64,000 nucleotides of DNA. It comes from Arthrobacter sp. YN. GTDB lineage: Bacteria > Actinomycetota > Actinomycetes > Actinomycetales > Micrococcaceae. The stretch lies in contig NZ_CP022436.1 in assembly GCF_002224285.1 (NCBI RefSeq), positions 1 to 64,000 of the forward strand, read 5' to 3'. Position 1 is the stretch's first letter. Each line of letters opens with the position of its first letter. Below are positions 13,185-22,123 of this stretch, one piece after another. The notes beneath the pieces were generated by a model that saw only the letters and a list, made by a program, of their open reading frames with translations, ran no database searches and was not told where the DNA came from. Both the position numbers and the translations under genes were made by a program.

Positions 13185-13334
13185 GCTTTAACTCCCTAAC
13201 CCCGCCAACACCCAACAAGGCCGGTGCCACCTTGCCGCGCCCACGACGCGCGCTTCCACCATCGCCACACTTATCCGGGCGGCGCCAGCGAATATGCGTG
13301 TCATCAACGAATGCCCGCGGCACCAAGAGGGAGC

Positions 13335-15325
13335 TCAGCCAGCCGGAACCTGCTGCAAAGCTCGCTCAAGGAACGCTGCCAGCTCGCTGTTCCCCAAGAC
13401 GGGAGTCACCACACCCAGCTCAAGGGTGGGCTGTGTCTTGGCCCCAGCGCTCTTCAGGGCACCCTGCACTCTGAGGCGTGCTGCGGTTGCGGCCTCTGTA
13501 TCGCCTCGCTTGTCCGCCTCCAGCATGGTGATGGCCTCCTCCACGCCTCGTCCGTACTCAGCCGCCGCTGCAACCCACGTAGAGCCGTCCTGTGCGAAAC
13601 CGGGCTCCGCCATCCGTGGCAGGAGCCCGGGAAGCCGCTGAAGCAACCCAGCGCGGTCCTTCAACGCCCCCGAGGGTTGCGTGCCGGCGTCGTACTCCGC
13701 CCAGAACTGGTCAATATCGCGCCGCAACTCTGGAGCGGAAGGGGTAAGTTCGTCGTCCTGCCAATCCTGGTTCAGGTCCACGAAGGCCCGTACGGCAGCT
13801 TGGACCTCAGGGTCCGGCCCGGCGAGCAAGGCCAACGCGGCGTTCATGGAATTGGAAGCGTTATAGAAGGGGCCATTCCAGGAAAGGTCTGCGTAGTTGA
13901 AAATGGCGGGCAGGGAGAGATAGGGCTGGATCATCGGGTTGGTGACAATGCCATGGATGGACCGGTGCAGATCTGCGTCCCTGCCAATGACGGGTGCCAG
14001 GAAGAGATGGTCCTGGGAGAAGTCGTTGACCGGATAGTTATCCCAGATGACGATGCTGCGGGAGGCGTCGGGTGTCCCGTAGGTCTCGCCGGCTGTCTCA
14101 GCTGACTTCCGGGTAATCCGGTGGGAGACGACGTCTTCACCCGTCCACTGCACCACAATTCCGGGATTCAGTGCTTGGCCGAGTTCGCGCTTGTACGGAG
14201 TGCTCGGTGAGCCGTTGTAGAAGGTGGGGACCGTTTCCAAGGGGAGAACGCCGTCCTTGGCTGAGATGAACTTTTCATTCACGTCGTTAAGGAAGGACGC
14301 CTGTGCCTTCGCCAGGTTTGCCTGCCCCGCGCCGAATTCCCGGAGGTCTTCCGCGCATTGCACTTTGGTGGCGATGTCGTCCAGGGGAATCACGTACGAA
14401 CGCACTCCCAGCGCATACAGGGATTCAAGCTTCGCCACCGCGTCCTCAAGGTCGGCCTCGCGCGAATAACAAACGTCGATCCCGGGAGAGAGGGCGTAGC
14501 TGAAGCGGACGTGGTTGGCGGCAGCAGCGTCGATCAGTTCCCGCAGCTCCTCGAGCTCCTGGTCGGTGTACAGCTCGCGCCACTTGTCGCGCAGCAAAGG
14601 ATCGTCCTTGGGTGAGTAGATGTAGGTGTTCATCTTCTGGCTGCCCGCAAATTCAATGACATCCAGACGGGCCTGGTGGGACCACGGCGTTCCATAGAAG
14701 CCCTCAATGACGCCGCGGGTTTGCATCAGCGGCCAGTCACTGACGAGGACCGGGGCCACAGAGCCGGCCTTGAGTAACTGCCGGAGGGTCTGGACGGCGT
14801 GGAAGACGCCGTCGTTATCGCGTCCGGCGAGAACCGCCGTCGGAATCCCGTCAGGCTGTCCGGTAGCAATCGCATAGCCTTCAGCGCGTCCAAGGGCATC
14901 ACGGAGGGAGGAGTCCCCGTCCACACCCAAGGCCTTGAGCGCCGGACCCACGGCGGACTCGGTGCCAAGATGGACTGCAGATGACCCGTCGCGCGGGTTG
15001 GCAAGCTGCGTCACGACTTCCGCGGTGCCTCCAGCGCCGGTCACGAGGTCCTGCACGGCGGCGGTGGAGGCCTGATCGGTTCCGGGGGGTGCAACTACGT
15101 AGACGTGCCCGGTCAACGGAACAGGGTCACCGGTTCCAGTACGGGCATGCTGCGGTACCGGGAAGATGCTTGGAACACCTGCCCCGTTTCCCCCGTGTGC
15201 CTGGGTTCCATCAGGACGCCCACGTGAAACAGCGGACCATCCAGCGATAATCAGGGCAGCCGTGAGCCCCCGGCCGCCACCAGCAGCAGGACTGACCGCC
15301 GACGCTTGACGGGTGCTTCGCTCAA
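13335..15325 (-). CDS. GH84 beta-N-acetylglucosaminidase, probable N-terminal frameshift
   Basis: The protein resembles secreted GH84 hexosaminidases (NagJ or O-GlcNAcase type), which remove N-acetylglucosamine from glycans. The catalytic TIM barrel shows RGVIEGFYGTPWSH, KMNTYIYSPKDDP and the catalytic aspartate pair in YVIPLDDIA. The long open frame continues upstream to ATG 15386, but its N terminus does not look like an export signal. In another frame, a TTG at 15325 begins LSEAPVKRRRSVLLLVAAGG, a good signal sequence that joins smoothly to LTAALIIAG of the main frame if one G is added to the five-G run (plus-strand C run 15267-15271). The gene is therefore listed from 15325 with a suspected one-base deletion. 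Confidence 0.8.
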
Positions 15326-15443
15326 TCAGGTAACCCCTTGGGTATGCCGTCACCGGCTCACGGGAATGCTGAGTCAAGACAACCACACTGTTGGAGCATC
15401 AGATAGGGGCTGGAACGCTCCCCCACCCCACTAGTGTTGATCC

Positions 15444-16352
15444 GTGACCTTTCTCATTGCCGCCCTGGGTGTTCTGGGTGTTGCCTCCTCCGGGCCGCTC
15501 ATTGCGGGCACCCTCGGAGCCACCTCAGTGACGGCACTGGCGATCGCTTTCTGGCGGAATGCGATCGGTGCGGTGGTGATGGCAGCTCCGGTGGCGTTCC
15601 GCGAGCCGAAAGCGTTCGGCAGGATCACCCGGCGGGAATTCGGTTGGTCCACTGTTGCAGCCGTCGCACTGGCGTTCCACTTCGCTTGCTTCATCACCGC
15701 CCTTCAACTGACGTCGGTGGCGGCCGCCACTGCCTTGGTGTGCCTGCAATCCGCGTGGATCGCGGTGTTCCAGCTGTTTCGGGGCACACGGCATCGCTGG
15801 CCGGTGCTGGTGGGTCTGGGGATCGCTTTCGGCGGCGTGGTCGCCATTACCGGGTTCGATATGGGTTCCTCGCCGGAGGCCCTGCTCGGAGACTTGCTGG
15901 CGATTGCCGGCGGCGCTCTGGCTGGTCTGTACACACTCGCGGGCGGGAAAGCCCGCCAATCCATGGGAACGGGCACCTACACCACGCTGTGCTACGGCAT
16001 GTGCGCAGCGATCGTGGCGGTGTTGGCCCTGGTCAGCTCCCAGCCACTGACAGGGTTCGACGCCGGAGGCTGGCTTGGCATTATTGCCATCACGGTTTGC
16101 GCGCAGCTGGTAGGGCACACGGCGTTCAACCACTTGCTGGCCACGATGAGTCCGCTGCTGGTGTCCATGATCATCCTGCTGGAGATTCCGGGCGCTGCCA
16201 TCCTGGCTGCAGTCTTCCTGTCTGAGACCCTGCCTGCCGGGACCTACGCGGGCTTGGCACTGATCCTGGTTGGCCTGGCCGTGGTTGTTGCCGGGCAGCG
16301 GCGGGGACGCACGGCAGGAGATCGACGCGAAGCTGAGCTGGGCACGGACTGA
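15444..16352 (+). CDS. DMT superfamily (EamA) transporter
   Basis: This 302-residue integral membrane protein has about ten hydrophobic segments arranged as two EamA-type halves, the layout of drug/metabolite transporters. The first half contains FWRNAIGAVVMA and the second ends with LSETLPAGTYAGLALILVG, both typical of the family. Start is a GTG at 15444. Substrate cannot be inferred from the sequence. It is divergent from the GH84 gene and convergent with the GT2 gene. Confidence 0.88.
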   Translation: MTFLIAALGVLGVASSGPLIAGTLGATSVTALAIAFWRNAIGAVVMAAPVAFREPKAFGRITRREFGWSTVAAVALAFHFACFITALQLTSVAAATALVCLQSAWIAVFQLFRGTRHRWPVLVGLGIAFGGVVAITGFDMGSSPEALLGDLLAIAGGALAGLYTLAGGKARQSMGTGTYTTLCYGMCAAIVAVLALVSSQPLTGFDAGGWLGIIAITVCAQLVGHTAFNHLLATMSPLLVSMIILLEIPGAAILAAVFLSETLPAGTYAGLALILVGLAVVVAGQRRGRTAGDRREAELGTD

Positions 16353-16390
16353 GGATCCGCCGTCGGGCGCTTGTCATCGGCGCTGCGCGC

Positions 16391-17266
16391 CTAGACACCA
16401 CCGCGGCGGGCGCCCTGTGCGGCGTTGGCCGTGTGGATGGCCCGGAGGATCTTGGCCGGGAAGTACACCGAGAAGAACACCACCATGGGTGCTTTCAAGG
16501 CCATCTTCTTGACGTTGTGGGCTTTGTACGTCCGGTCAAAGCGCTGCACGTAGTAGCGGTAATCGCGGGGTGAATCCTCCAGCCGGCGGGCAGACATCCC
16601 GGACACCATCTGCGGCACGTACTGCACCTTGAGGTCGTGCTCGAAGAGGTGCAGGGACAGATCAATGTCCTCATGCATCTCATCCTTGGGATCCAGGCAC
16701 GCTTCGTCGCGGATGGTCTCCCAAGCGGTGCGGCGAAGGGCCATGTTGGAGCCGAAGAGGAAATGGTACTGGTGCTTGGCCAGGCGCAACATGAGCTGTC
16801 GCATCTTGTCGTCCGCCTTGAGGCCGAAGCGGCGCATGGGCATGTCGTAGTAGACCACGGGACCCGTTGCCGCAGCGATCGACGGGTCTGTGAAAGCCTT
16901 TTGGACTTGTTCAACCCAGTCCGGCTCCAGGACGGAATCTGCATCGATGCGTCCCACGACCTCGCCCGTGGCGCTGTTCAGGCCATGATTGCGGGTGGGG
17001 ATCAGGCCCTGGAAGGCTTCCTGGCGCAGGAGAATGATGGGGCTTTCCGGGTATTCCTGCTGCATCTGGCGCACGATCTTGGCTGTGCGGTCCGTGGAAA
17101 GGTTGTCCACCACAATGATTTCGTCAGCAGGTACGGACTGGTAGATGGCCGCAATGAGACACTGGCGAATGACGCTTTCCTCGTTATACGCCGGGATGAC
17201 GATGGACACGCCCGGGGGCACCGGACCATCCTGAAGGGCACCCGCAGAGGGTCTATCGGCTGACAT
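16391..17266 (-). CDS. Glycosyltransferase family 2
   Basis: The 291-residue protein is a GT-A fold glycosyltransferase that uses a nucleotide sugar donor. It shows VSIVIPAYNEE near the N terminus, the nucleotide-binding DNLSTDRT segment, the metal-binding DADS motif and a later HEDIDLSLHL region that matches the catalytic ED motif. A hydrophobic C-terminal helix (MVVFFSVYFPAKIL) suggests membrane association. ATG 17266 has GGAG just upstream; an in-frame GTG lies at 17269. The acceptor is unknown. Confidence 0.88.
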   Translation of the reverse strand: MSADRPSAGALQDGPVPPGVSIVIPAYNEESVIRQCLIAAIYQSVPADEIIVVDNLSTDRTAKIVRQMQQEYPESPIILLRQEAFQGLIPTRNHGLNSATGEVVGRIDADSVLEPDWVEQVQKAFTDPSIAAATGPVVYYDMPMRRFGLKADDKMRQLMLRLAKHQYHFLFGSNMALRRTAWETIRDEACLDPKDEMHEDIDLSLHLFEHDLKVQYVPQMVSGMSARRLEDSPRDYRYYVQRFDRTYKAHNVKKMALKAPMVVFFSVYFPAKILRAIHTANAAQGARRGGV

Positions 17267-17330
17267 CACTCCAAATCTAACACTCGAGGCAGTGCGTCGG
17301 ACGGAGGCTTTGGTTACAAGCCGGCAAACA

Positions 17331-17366
17331 CTGAAGGGATCCCGGCGATGACCGGGATCCCTTCAG
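17331..17366. terminator. Strong hairpin between GT2 and repeat-rich membrane protein genes
   Basis: Two perfect 15-nt arms (17331-17345 and 17352-17366) around a CGATGA loop form a stable stem. There is no long T run on either side, but it lies just after the stop of the minus-strand gene at 17410, so it probably ends that transcript. Confidence 0.65.
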
Positions 17367-17409
17367 TTGCTCGACGTGCCGGCCCCTGCCAGGGGCCACA
17401 TGTCAGTGC

Positions 17410-18378
17410 TTAGTTCTGTACACCTTTGGGATCGGAGTCCGAGCCCTCAGTGTCCTTGTGCAAGCTTGCAGCGATGTTCTTGACTGCAGTCTTGGCGTCG
17501 GTTGCCACCTTCGCAGAGGAGTCCTCAACGTTCTGGAAAGCATCCTTGGTGGCCTGCTCTGCCTCAGCTTCGGCTTCCTCCGGCGTGATGTCCTTGGTGC
17601 CGGATTCAGTCACTGCGGCAGCCGTTGCTGATGCTGAGGCGTCAGCCGAAGCCGGGGCAGCCGGAACGGGAGCGGGCGTCGGAGTGACCGGGGAAGGTGT
17701 CTTCCACGGATCCTCCACCGGCTTGGAAGCCTTCCATGCGGCAACGCCGGCGGCAGCAGCCGCGGCGATAACAGTCACGATCAGCCAGCCGCGCTTCTTG
17801 GGCTTAGGCTGTTCCTTCACCAAAGCGGTGGAAACGGCCTTGGTGGCCTGGTCGGTCACTGCCTTGATCTGCTTGCCGGTGGCCTGCGCCTGCTCCTGGA
17901 CGCTGTGCACAACGCCGGAATCAACCAGCTTCTGCGCTACGGCGTCAACTTGGGCCGGCGCGTTCTCCAACGCGTGGTGAACGGCTACCGAAGCCTGGCC
18001 CAATTGCTCGGACAGCTTGGGCAGGTACTCATCCACCACTTTGTCCCGCGCGTGGCCGAGGGCCGGAGTGGCTTTGTTGAGCGTCTCCTGGATCCTGGGC
18101 GTTGCGTCCTCCACTACGTCATGGATCTTCGGCGCAAGGTGCGCCAATCCATCCTGAATCCGCGGCGTAACAACAGCAACGCCGTCGGCAAGGTTGTGCG
18201 CAGCGGACTTCAGCCCCTCTTGGATCTTGGGGGAAGCGGTATCAATGCCGTGCTGGATACGCGGAACAGCCCAGTTGACGGCGGCTTCCACGCGGGGTGC
18301 TGCCCAGTCGCGGGCGTTGTCCACACCTGCCACAACGGATTGTTCGAGGTCGCGGGCAATACGGTCTGATTTCTTCAC
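17410..18378 (-). CDS. Repeat-rich single-pass membrane protein, function unknown
   Basis: I do not recognise a characterised family. The 322-residue protein starts at GTG 18378 with GGGAGG seven nt upstream. Residues 20-110 hold imperfect helical repeats built on a P-(R/K)-I-Q or P-R-V-E motif spaced about 11 to 22 residues, predicted to be amphipathic. A single membrane segment follows (GWLIVTVIAAAAAAGVAAW, about residues 195-215), then a proline/alanine-rich linker and an acidic tail. The layout suggests a membrane-anchored, coil-like protein that could contact lipid or other coils. Location and role are inference. Confidence 0.75.
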   Translation of the reverse strand: MKKSDRIARDLEQSVVAGVDNARDWAAPRVEAAVNWAVPRIQHGIDTASPKIQEGLKSAAHNLADGVAVVTPRIQDGLAHLAPKIHDVVEDATPRIQETLNKATPALGHARDKVVDEYLPKLSEQLGQASVAVHHALENAPAQVDAVAQKLVDSGVVHSVQEQAQATGKQIKAVTDQATKAVSTALVKEQPKPKKRGWLIVTVIAAAAAAGVAAWKASKPVEDPWKTPSPVTPTPAPVPAAPASADASASATAAAVTESGTKDITPEEAEAEAEQATKDAFQNVEDSSAKVATDAKTAVKNIAASLHKDTEGSDSDPKGVQN

Positions 18379-18531
18379 AACTACCTCCCGATACACATGC
18401 TCGTTTGTTGCTAGCCTACGTCGCTTGTGGAACACCGGCTATTCATCTGCCCGATTCGTCCCGGATTTCACCGAGCGCGGAACCGGCTTTACAACTGCAA
18501 CGGCGTTGACCCTGCATGGAAGAATGGGGCC

Positions 18532-19074
18532 ATGACCATCGCAACCGCAAAAGCAACGATCCACACGACCCTCGGCGACATCAAGGTTGACCTCTTCGGC
18601 AACCACGCGCCCAAGACGGTCGCCAACTTCATTGGCTTGGCCACGGGCGAAAAGTCCTGGAACCACCCCGAAACGGGCGAAGACAAGACCGGGACGCCGC
18701 TGTACGACGGCACCATCTTCCACCGCATCATCAAGGACTTCATGATCCAGGGCGGAGATCCCCTGGGCCGCGGCGTTGGCGGACCGGGCTACCAGTTCGA
18801 CGACGAAATCCACCCGGAACTGACCTTCAACGCTCCCTACAAGCTGGCCATGGCCAACGCCGGTATCCAGATGGGCAAGGGCACCAACGGGTCACAGTTC
18901 TTCATCACCACCGTGAACACCGACTGGCTGTTCGGCAAGCACAGCATCTTCGGCGAGGTCACGGATGAGGAATCCCGCAAGGTTGTGGATTCCATTGAGG
19001 CCGTCCGCACCGGCATGGGCGACCGCCCCGTTGAGGACGTCGTCATCAACAGCATCGACATCGAACAGCTCTAG
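18532..19074 (+). CDS. ppiA: Cyclophilin-type peptidyl-prolyl cis-trans isomerase
   Basis: The 180-residue enzyme isomerises proline peptide bonds to assist folding. It has the cyclophilin core with FHRIIKDFMIQGGDP (catalytic arginine and the FMIQGGD motif), GTNGSQFFIT and the WLFGKHSIFGEV segment. No signal peptide is present, so it is cytosolic. ATG 18532 begins MTIATAKATIHT; longer readings from 18427 run into the upstream gene region and lack conservation. It starts 153 nt after the divergent membrane-protein gene and is followed 21 nt later by the rhomboid gene. Confidence 0.95.
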   Translation: MTIATAKATIHTTLGDIKVDLFGNHAPKTVANFIGLATGEKSWNHPETGEDKTGTPLYDGTIFHRIIKDFMIQGGDPLGRGVGGPGYQFDDEIHPELTFNAPYKLAMANAGIQMGKGTNGSQFFITTVNTDWLFGKHSIFGEVTDEESRKVVDSIEAVRTGMGDRPVEDVVINSIDIEQL

Positions 19075-19095
19075 TCAGACTCTGAACCTGAGCTC

Positions 19096-19950
19096 ATGAG
19101 TTACGGAATCCCGTCGGCAGAGCCGTCCGCTGATATTCCGGTGTGCCCGAGGCACCCGGACAGGCCCTCCTATGTGCGGTGCCAGCGCTGCGGGCGCCCT
19201 GCGTGCCCCGAGTGCCAGCGGGCGGCCGCCGTCGGGTTCCAATGCGTTGACTGCGTCAACGAACAAAAACGTACGACGCCGGTTTACCGGTCGCCGTACG
19301 GCGGCGCCTTGGCTGTGGGCAAGCCCTTGGTGACGTACGTGATCATTGGCCTGTGCCTGTTGATCTTTGTCCTTCAGTGGATCGTGCCCCGGGATGCGGT
19401 CTTCCAGAACTTTGCCTTCGCGAATATCTTCGCCGACAGCCAACCGTGGCGCATGCTCACCGCGGCCTTCCTGCATTCGCAGGGGTTCCTGCTTCATATC
19501 GTCCTGAACATGTACACGCTGTGGATCTTCGGACAAGCCCTTGAGCCTTTGCTCGGGCGCATCCGGTTCCTCGCTCTGTACTTGATCTCTGCCGTCGGCG
19601 GATCAGTGGGCTACCTGGCCCTGACTCCGATGCTCCCGCCCGTTGCCGTTGTGGGTGCATCCGGGGCCATCTTCGGCCTGTTTGGCGCCATGCTGGTGGT
19701 GCAACGTCACCGTGGCGGTGAAACCAAACAACTCTGGGTCCTGATCGCCATCAATGGAGCCATCGGTTTCTTCGTTCCCAGCATCGCGTGGCAAGCGCAC
19801 TTGGGAGGCTTGATCACCGGCGGACTGGCAGCTGCCGTTATCGCCTACGCACCAAAGGGCAAGAACCAAGCCCTACTGCAGGCCGGCGGGCTGATCCTGG
19901 TGGCTGGCTTGTTGGCCGTGGTCACGTGGTTCCGCGTCACTGCTGGATAG
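19096..19950 (+). CDS. Rhomboid family intramembrane serine protease
   Basis: The 284-residue protein cleaves transmembrane substrates within the bilayer. An N-terminal zinc-ribbon or B-box-like segment (CPRHPDRPSYVRCQRCGRP, then CPEC and CVDC) is cytosolic. Membrane segments follow from about residue 75. The catalytic serine lies in VGASGAIFG, the catalytic histidine in WQAHLGG, and the structural HIVLNMYTLW motif is present. The arrangement ppiA-rhomboid near the origin is common in actinobacteria. Substrates are unknown. Confidence 0.92.
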   Translation: MSYGIPSAEPSADIPVCPRHPDRPSYVRCQRCGRPACPECQRAAAVGFQCVDCVNEQKRTTPVYRSPYGGALAVGKPLVTYVIIGLCLLIFVLQWIVPRDAVFQNFAFANIFADSQPWRMLTAAFLHSQGFLLHIVLNMYTLWIFGQALEPLLGRIRFLALYLISAVGGSVGYLALTPMLPPVAVVGASGAIFGLFGAMLVVQRHRGGETKQLWVLIAINGAIGFFVPSIAWQAHLGGLITGGLAAAVIAYAPKGKNQALLQAGGLILVAGLLAVVTWFRVTAG

Positions 19951-19995
19951 CCGTTCGTCGGCATAGTTTCCCTGTCCGCAGCCGGCCTGGCCTTT

Positions 19996-20616
19996 TTAGC
20001 CTGCAACCGGCATCACCGGCTGCCGCAGGATGGTCTTGAGCTTCTCCGGTGCGGTGCGGCGCGGATCGCCGAGATAGATTTCATGGTGCTTGCCGGTCAT
20101 AGCCAGTGATTGACCGGGAATGAAACTGTTGTGCATCTCCTCAAGCACGGGTGCCTCGTCATCGTAGGACCCAATGTGGAGCGTCTGCACGCTCATGCCT
20201 TCCTCCAACGGCTCCAATCGGAGTTCCTCCAAGACCGGGGCCTCCCCCTTTTGGGCCACCACCTCGCGTGCTGCATCAAAATGCTCATGCGTGATCCACT
20301 CCGGGATCAGGTTCATCAGCGTCCAGTCCCACTGTGACTTATCCCTGGCGCTGGTGAAGGACTCCATGTCATCGGCCCACCAGAGGGCCTCCAAAGGCAT
20401 CACACCATAATCCTTGTCCAGCTGGTTCTTACTGAAGAACTTCAGCTTGTAGGCCACCGGATACAGCGTGGTCAGAGCGTCCTTGTAGGCCTGGGCGCTG
20501 TTGGGGTCTCCGTGGCCGTCAATCATCAGGAACTGCAGCGGCGGGACTGTCACTACCGAGAACTCGCCGTGCTTGGCGCTGTAGGTGGGGATCAGTTTTT
20601 TGAAGTCGCTCTTCAT
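19996..20616 (-). CDS. GyrI-like small-molecule-binding domain protein
   Basis: This 206-residue protein belongs to the GyrI-like/SOUL-type ligand-binding superfamily (seen: VTVPPLQFLMIDGHGDPN at the start, later LEPLEEGMSVQTLHIGSY and GKHHEIYLGDPRRTAPEKLKT). Relatives bind drugs or, in E. coli SbmC, inhibit gyrase; for this stand-alone family the role is not established. ATG 20616 is preferred because the reading upstream from 20676 is not conserved. Its upstream side is the gene-free DnaA-box region. Confidence 0.82.
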   Translation of the reverse strand: MKSDFKKLIPTYSAKHGEFSVVTVPPLQFLMIDGHGDPNSAQAYKDALTTLYPVAYKLKFFSKNQLDKDYGVMPLEALWWADDMESFTSARDKSQWDWTLMNLIPEWITHEHFDAAREVVAQKGEAPVLEELRLEPLEEGMSVQTLHIGSYDDEAPVLEEMHNSFIPGQSLAMTGKHHEIYLGDPRRTAPEKLKTILRQPVMPVAG

Positions 20617-20723
20617 GCCACCACCGTACGCCCAAGGGCAGACCGCATCGTTGTACCCCGTTACGCCCAGCGGCAATGGTGGCTATCCGCAGTGTTATCC
20701 ACAGCTGTTATCCACACTGTGTG

Positions 20724-20743
20724 TAACTTACATGCGTGTAGTT
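20724..20743 (+). repeat. 20-nt repeat, copy 1, in the DnaA-box region
   Basis: TAACTTACATGCGTGTAGTT matches the copy at 20943-20962 at 18 of 20 positions. A DnaA box in the context CACCTGTGGATAACTT starts 91 nt after it, against 93 nt after copy 2, so the repeat is part of a diverged tandem module of about 220 bp. Confidence 0.75.
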
Positions 20744-20942
20744 AGACCCGCTTCCGGTCGTTGGAGCCGTCAGATCGGCAGATATCCCCCGAAAGGCATG
20801 AATTTCTCCACACCTGTGGATAACTTTGTCCCCGTTAGCCCCGTTTATGTGGACAAGTGGGATGATTTTGGGTCCCATGTGGACAACCCTGTTAATTACG
20901 TCCCACGGCCGCGACTATCAACAGGCTTATCAACATTGTTAA

Positions 20943-20962
20943 TAACTTACACACGTGTAGTT
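20943..20962 (+). repeat. 20-nt repeat, copy 2, in the DnaA-box region
   Basis: TAACTTACACACGTGTAGTT is the second copy of the element at 20724-20743, followed 93 nt later by the box at 21036. It is nearly palindromic around CACGTG, which suggests a dimeric protein-binding site. Confidence 0.75.
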
Positions 20963-21430
20963 CAGGGCATCCCAGGTGCTCTGAGTCCCGGCATCGAGGG
21001 GATTTCCGCTGAGAAACCCACAAGTTTTCCCCACCTGTGGATAACTTGTGCGTAGGTGGCTGTTATTAAGTGGGTAACTTCCTGGCCACCTTGGTGCCTG
21101 CCGGGCGATCAACGGGTCAGTGTGTCTGTGGAAGGCCGGAGTGGATGGGCCGCCGATGTGCCCCCGAAGCAACCCAGGGCAAATCCGGCAATCCTGGAAT
21201 GTTGAACATTCGGTGAAGCTTGGGGCACTATCCACAGCCCAGTACACAGTGGGTAAAACTATCCTTACCCGGGATGTGTGGCCAAAATTGGTGCCAGCCC
21301 AACGATCCAGGGCCAATTTCCGTGGATGTCCACAGAGTTTATCCACGCCTGTGGATAAAGTTGCGCACTTCTGTGGACAAGGGCTGGGGATTGCCGCACC
21401 ACGGATTCACGCCCACGCTGAGCCGGTGGC

Positions 21431-22030
21431 TCAGGCCCATACCCCCGATGACCCGCGGCGATGGCTGTCCATCAGATGGGTGTCAATGATGCCGATTGCT
21501 TCCATGAGGGCATACATGGTGGTGGGCCCAACAAAAGCGAAGCCCTTCTTCCGGAGTGCCTTGGACAGAGCGATTGACTCAGGAGATGTTGTGGGAATGT
21601 CCGCATGGGTGCGGGGTGCCGGAGTGGTCTTGGGCTGGAAAGACCACACGAAGTCCACCAGTCCGCCTTCCCCGCGCAGCGCAATGGTGGCCTTGGCATT
21701 GGTGATGGCTGCACGGATCTTGAGGCGGTTTCGGACAATCCCCGCATCCAGCATCAGCCGTTCGACGTCCTCATCCGTGAAGGCTGCAACGCTCTCCGGA
21801 TGGAAGTCCAGGAACGCATTCCGGAATGCTTCCCGTTTCCTGAGAATGGTGGCCCATGACAGGCCCGCTTGGAACGCTTCCAGGCTGATGCGTTCGTACA
21901 TGCCCTGCTCATCGCGGACAGGCATTCCCCACTCGTGATCGTAATAAGCCTGCATGAGAGGGTCCGATGCAGCCCACTGGGGGCGGGCAAGGCCATCCTC
22001 ACCGATGACGGTGCCGTTGTCCGGGCTCAT
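21431..22030 (-). CDS. tag: DNA-3-methyladenine glycosylase I (Tag family)
   Basis: It excises 3-methyladenine from alkylated DNA. The 199-residue protein shows the Tag core: AYYDHEWGMP with the catalytic glutamate, AGLSWATILRKREAFR, and KGFAFVGPTTMYALMEAIG. Compared with E. coli TagI, three of the four zinc-snap ligands appear replaced: the N-terminal Cys (here RPQW), the His before DNEWG (here Tyr), and the C-terminal Cys of the HxxxC pair (here HLMDS). The gene is 93 nt downstream of the alkylation-repair operon on the same strand, so it may belong to the same response. Confidence 0.92.
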   Translation of the reverse strand: MSPDNGTVIGEDGLARPQWAASDPLMQAYYDHEWGMPVRDEQGMYERISLEAFQAGLSWATILRKREAFRNAFLDFHPESVAAFTDEDVERLMLDAGIVRNRLKIRAAITNAKATIALRGEGGLVDFVWSFQPKTTPAPRTHADIPTTSPESIALSKALRKKGFAFVGPTTMYALMEAIGIIDTHLMDSHRRGSSGVWA

Positions 22031-22123
22031 GCATGCTCCTCCGCGGCCGGGGCTCCTGGAACCCGCGGCCAGTTGTTGTAGCGTCTGGGGATATTCTGCC
22101 GGGCGGCTCAGACATTCTGCGCC

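Larger units (their letters stand above)
20617..21430. other. Gene-free region with dense DnaA-box cluster
   Basis: This 814-nt stretch holds no supported gene. It carries five perfect DnaA 9-mers: 20695-20703, 20708-20716, 20815-20823, 21036-21044 and 21350-21358. At least five one-mismatch boxes add to them (20848-20856, 20878-20886, 21228-21236, 21339-21347, 21372-21380). That is at least as dense as oriC at 2.4-2.7 kb. It also holds a 20-nt near-palindromic repeat twice. By analogy with E. coli datA it could titrate DnaA or promote nucleotide hydrolysis by DnaA, or be a second part of the origin; this is inference from box density. Confidence 0.8.

Noticed and set aside
20585..21055. 156-codon frame across the DnaA-box region
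   Set aside because: Its translation is built from the repeated DnaA-box and palindrome DNA and lacks a ribosome binding site.
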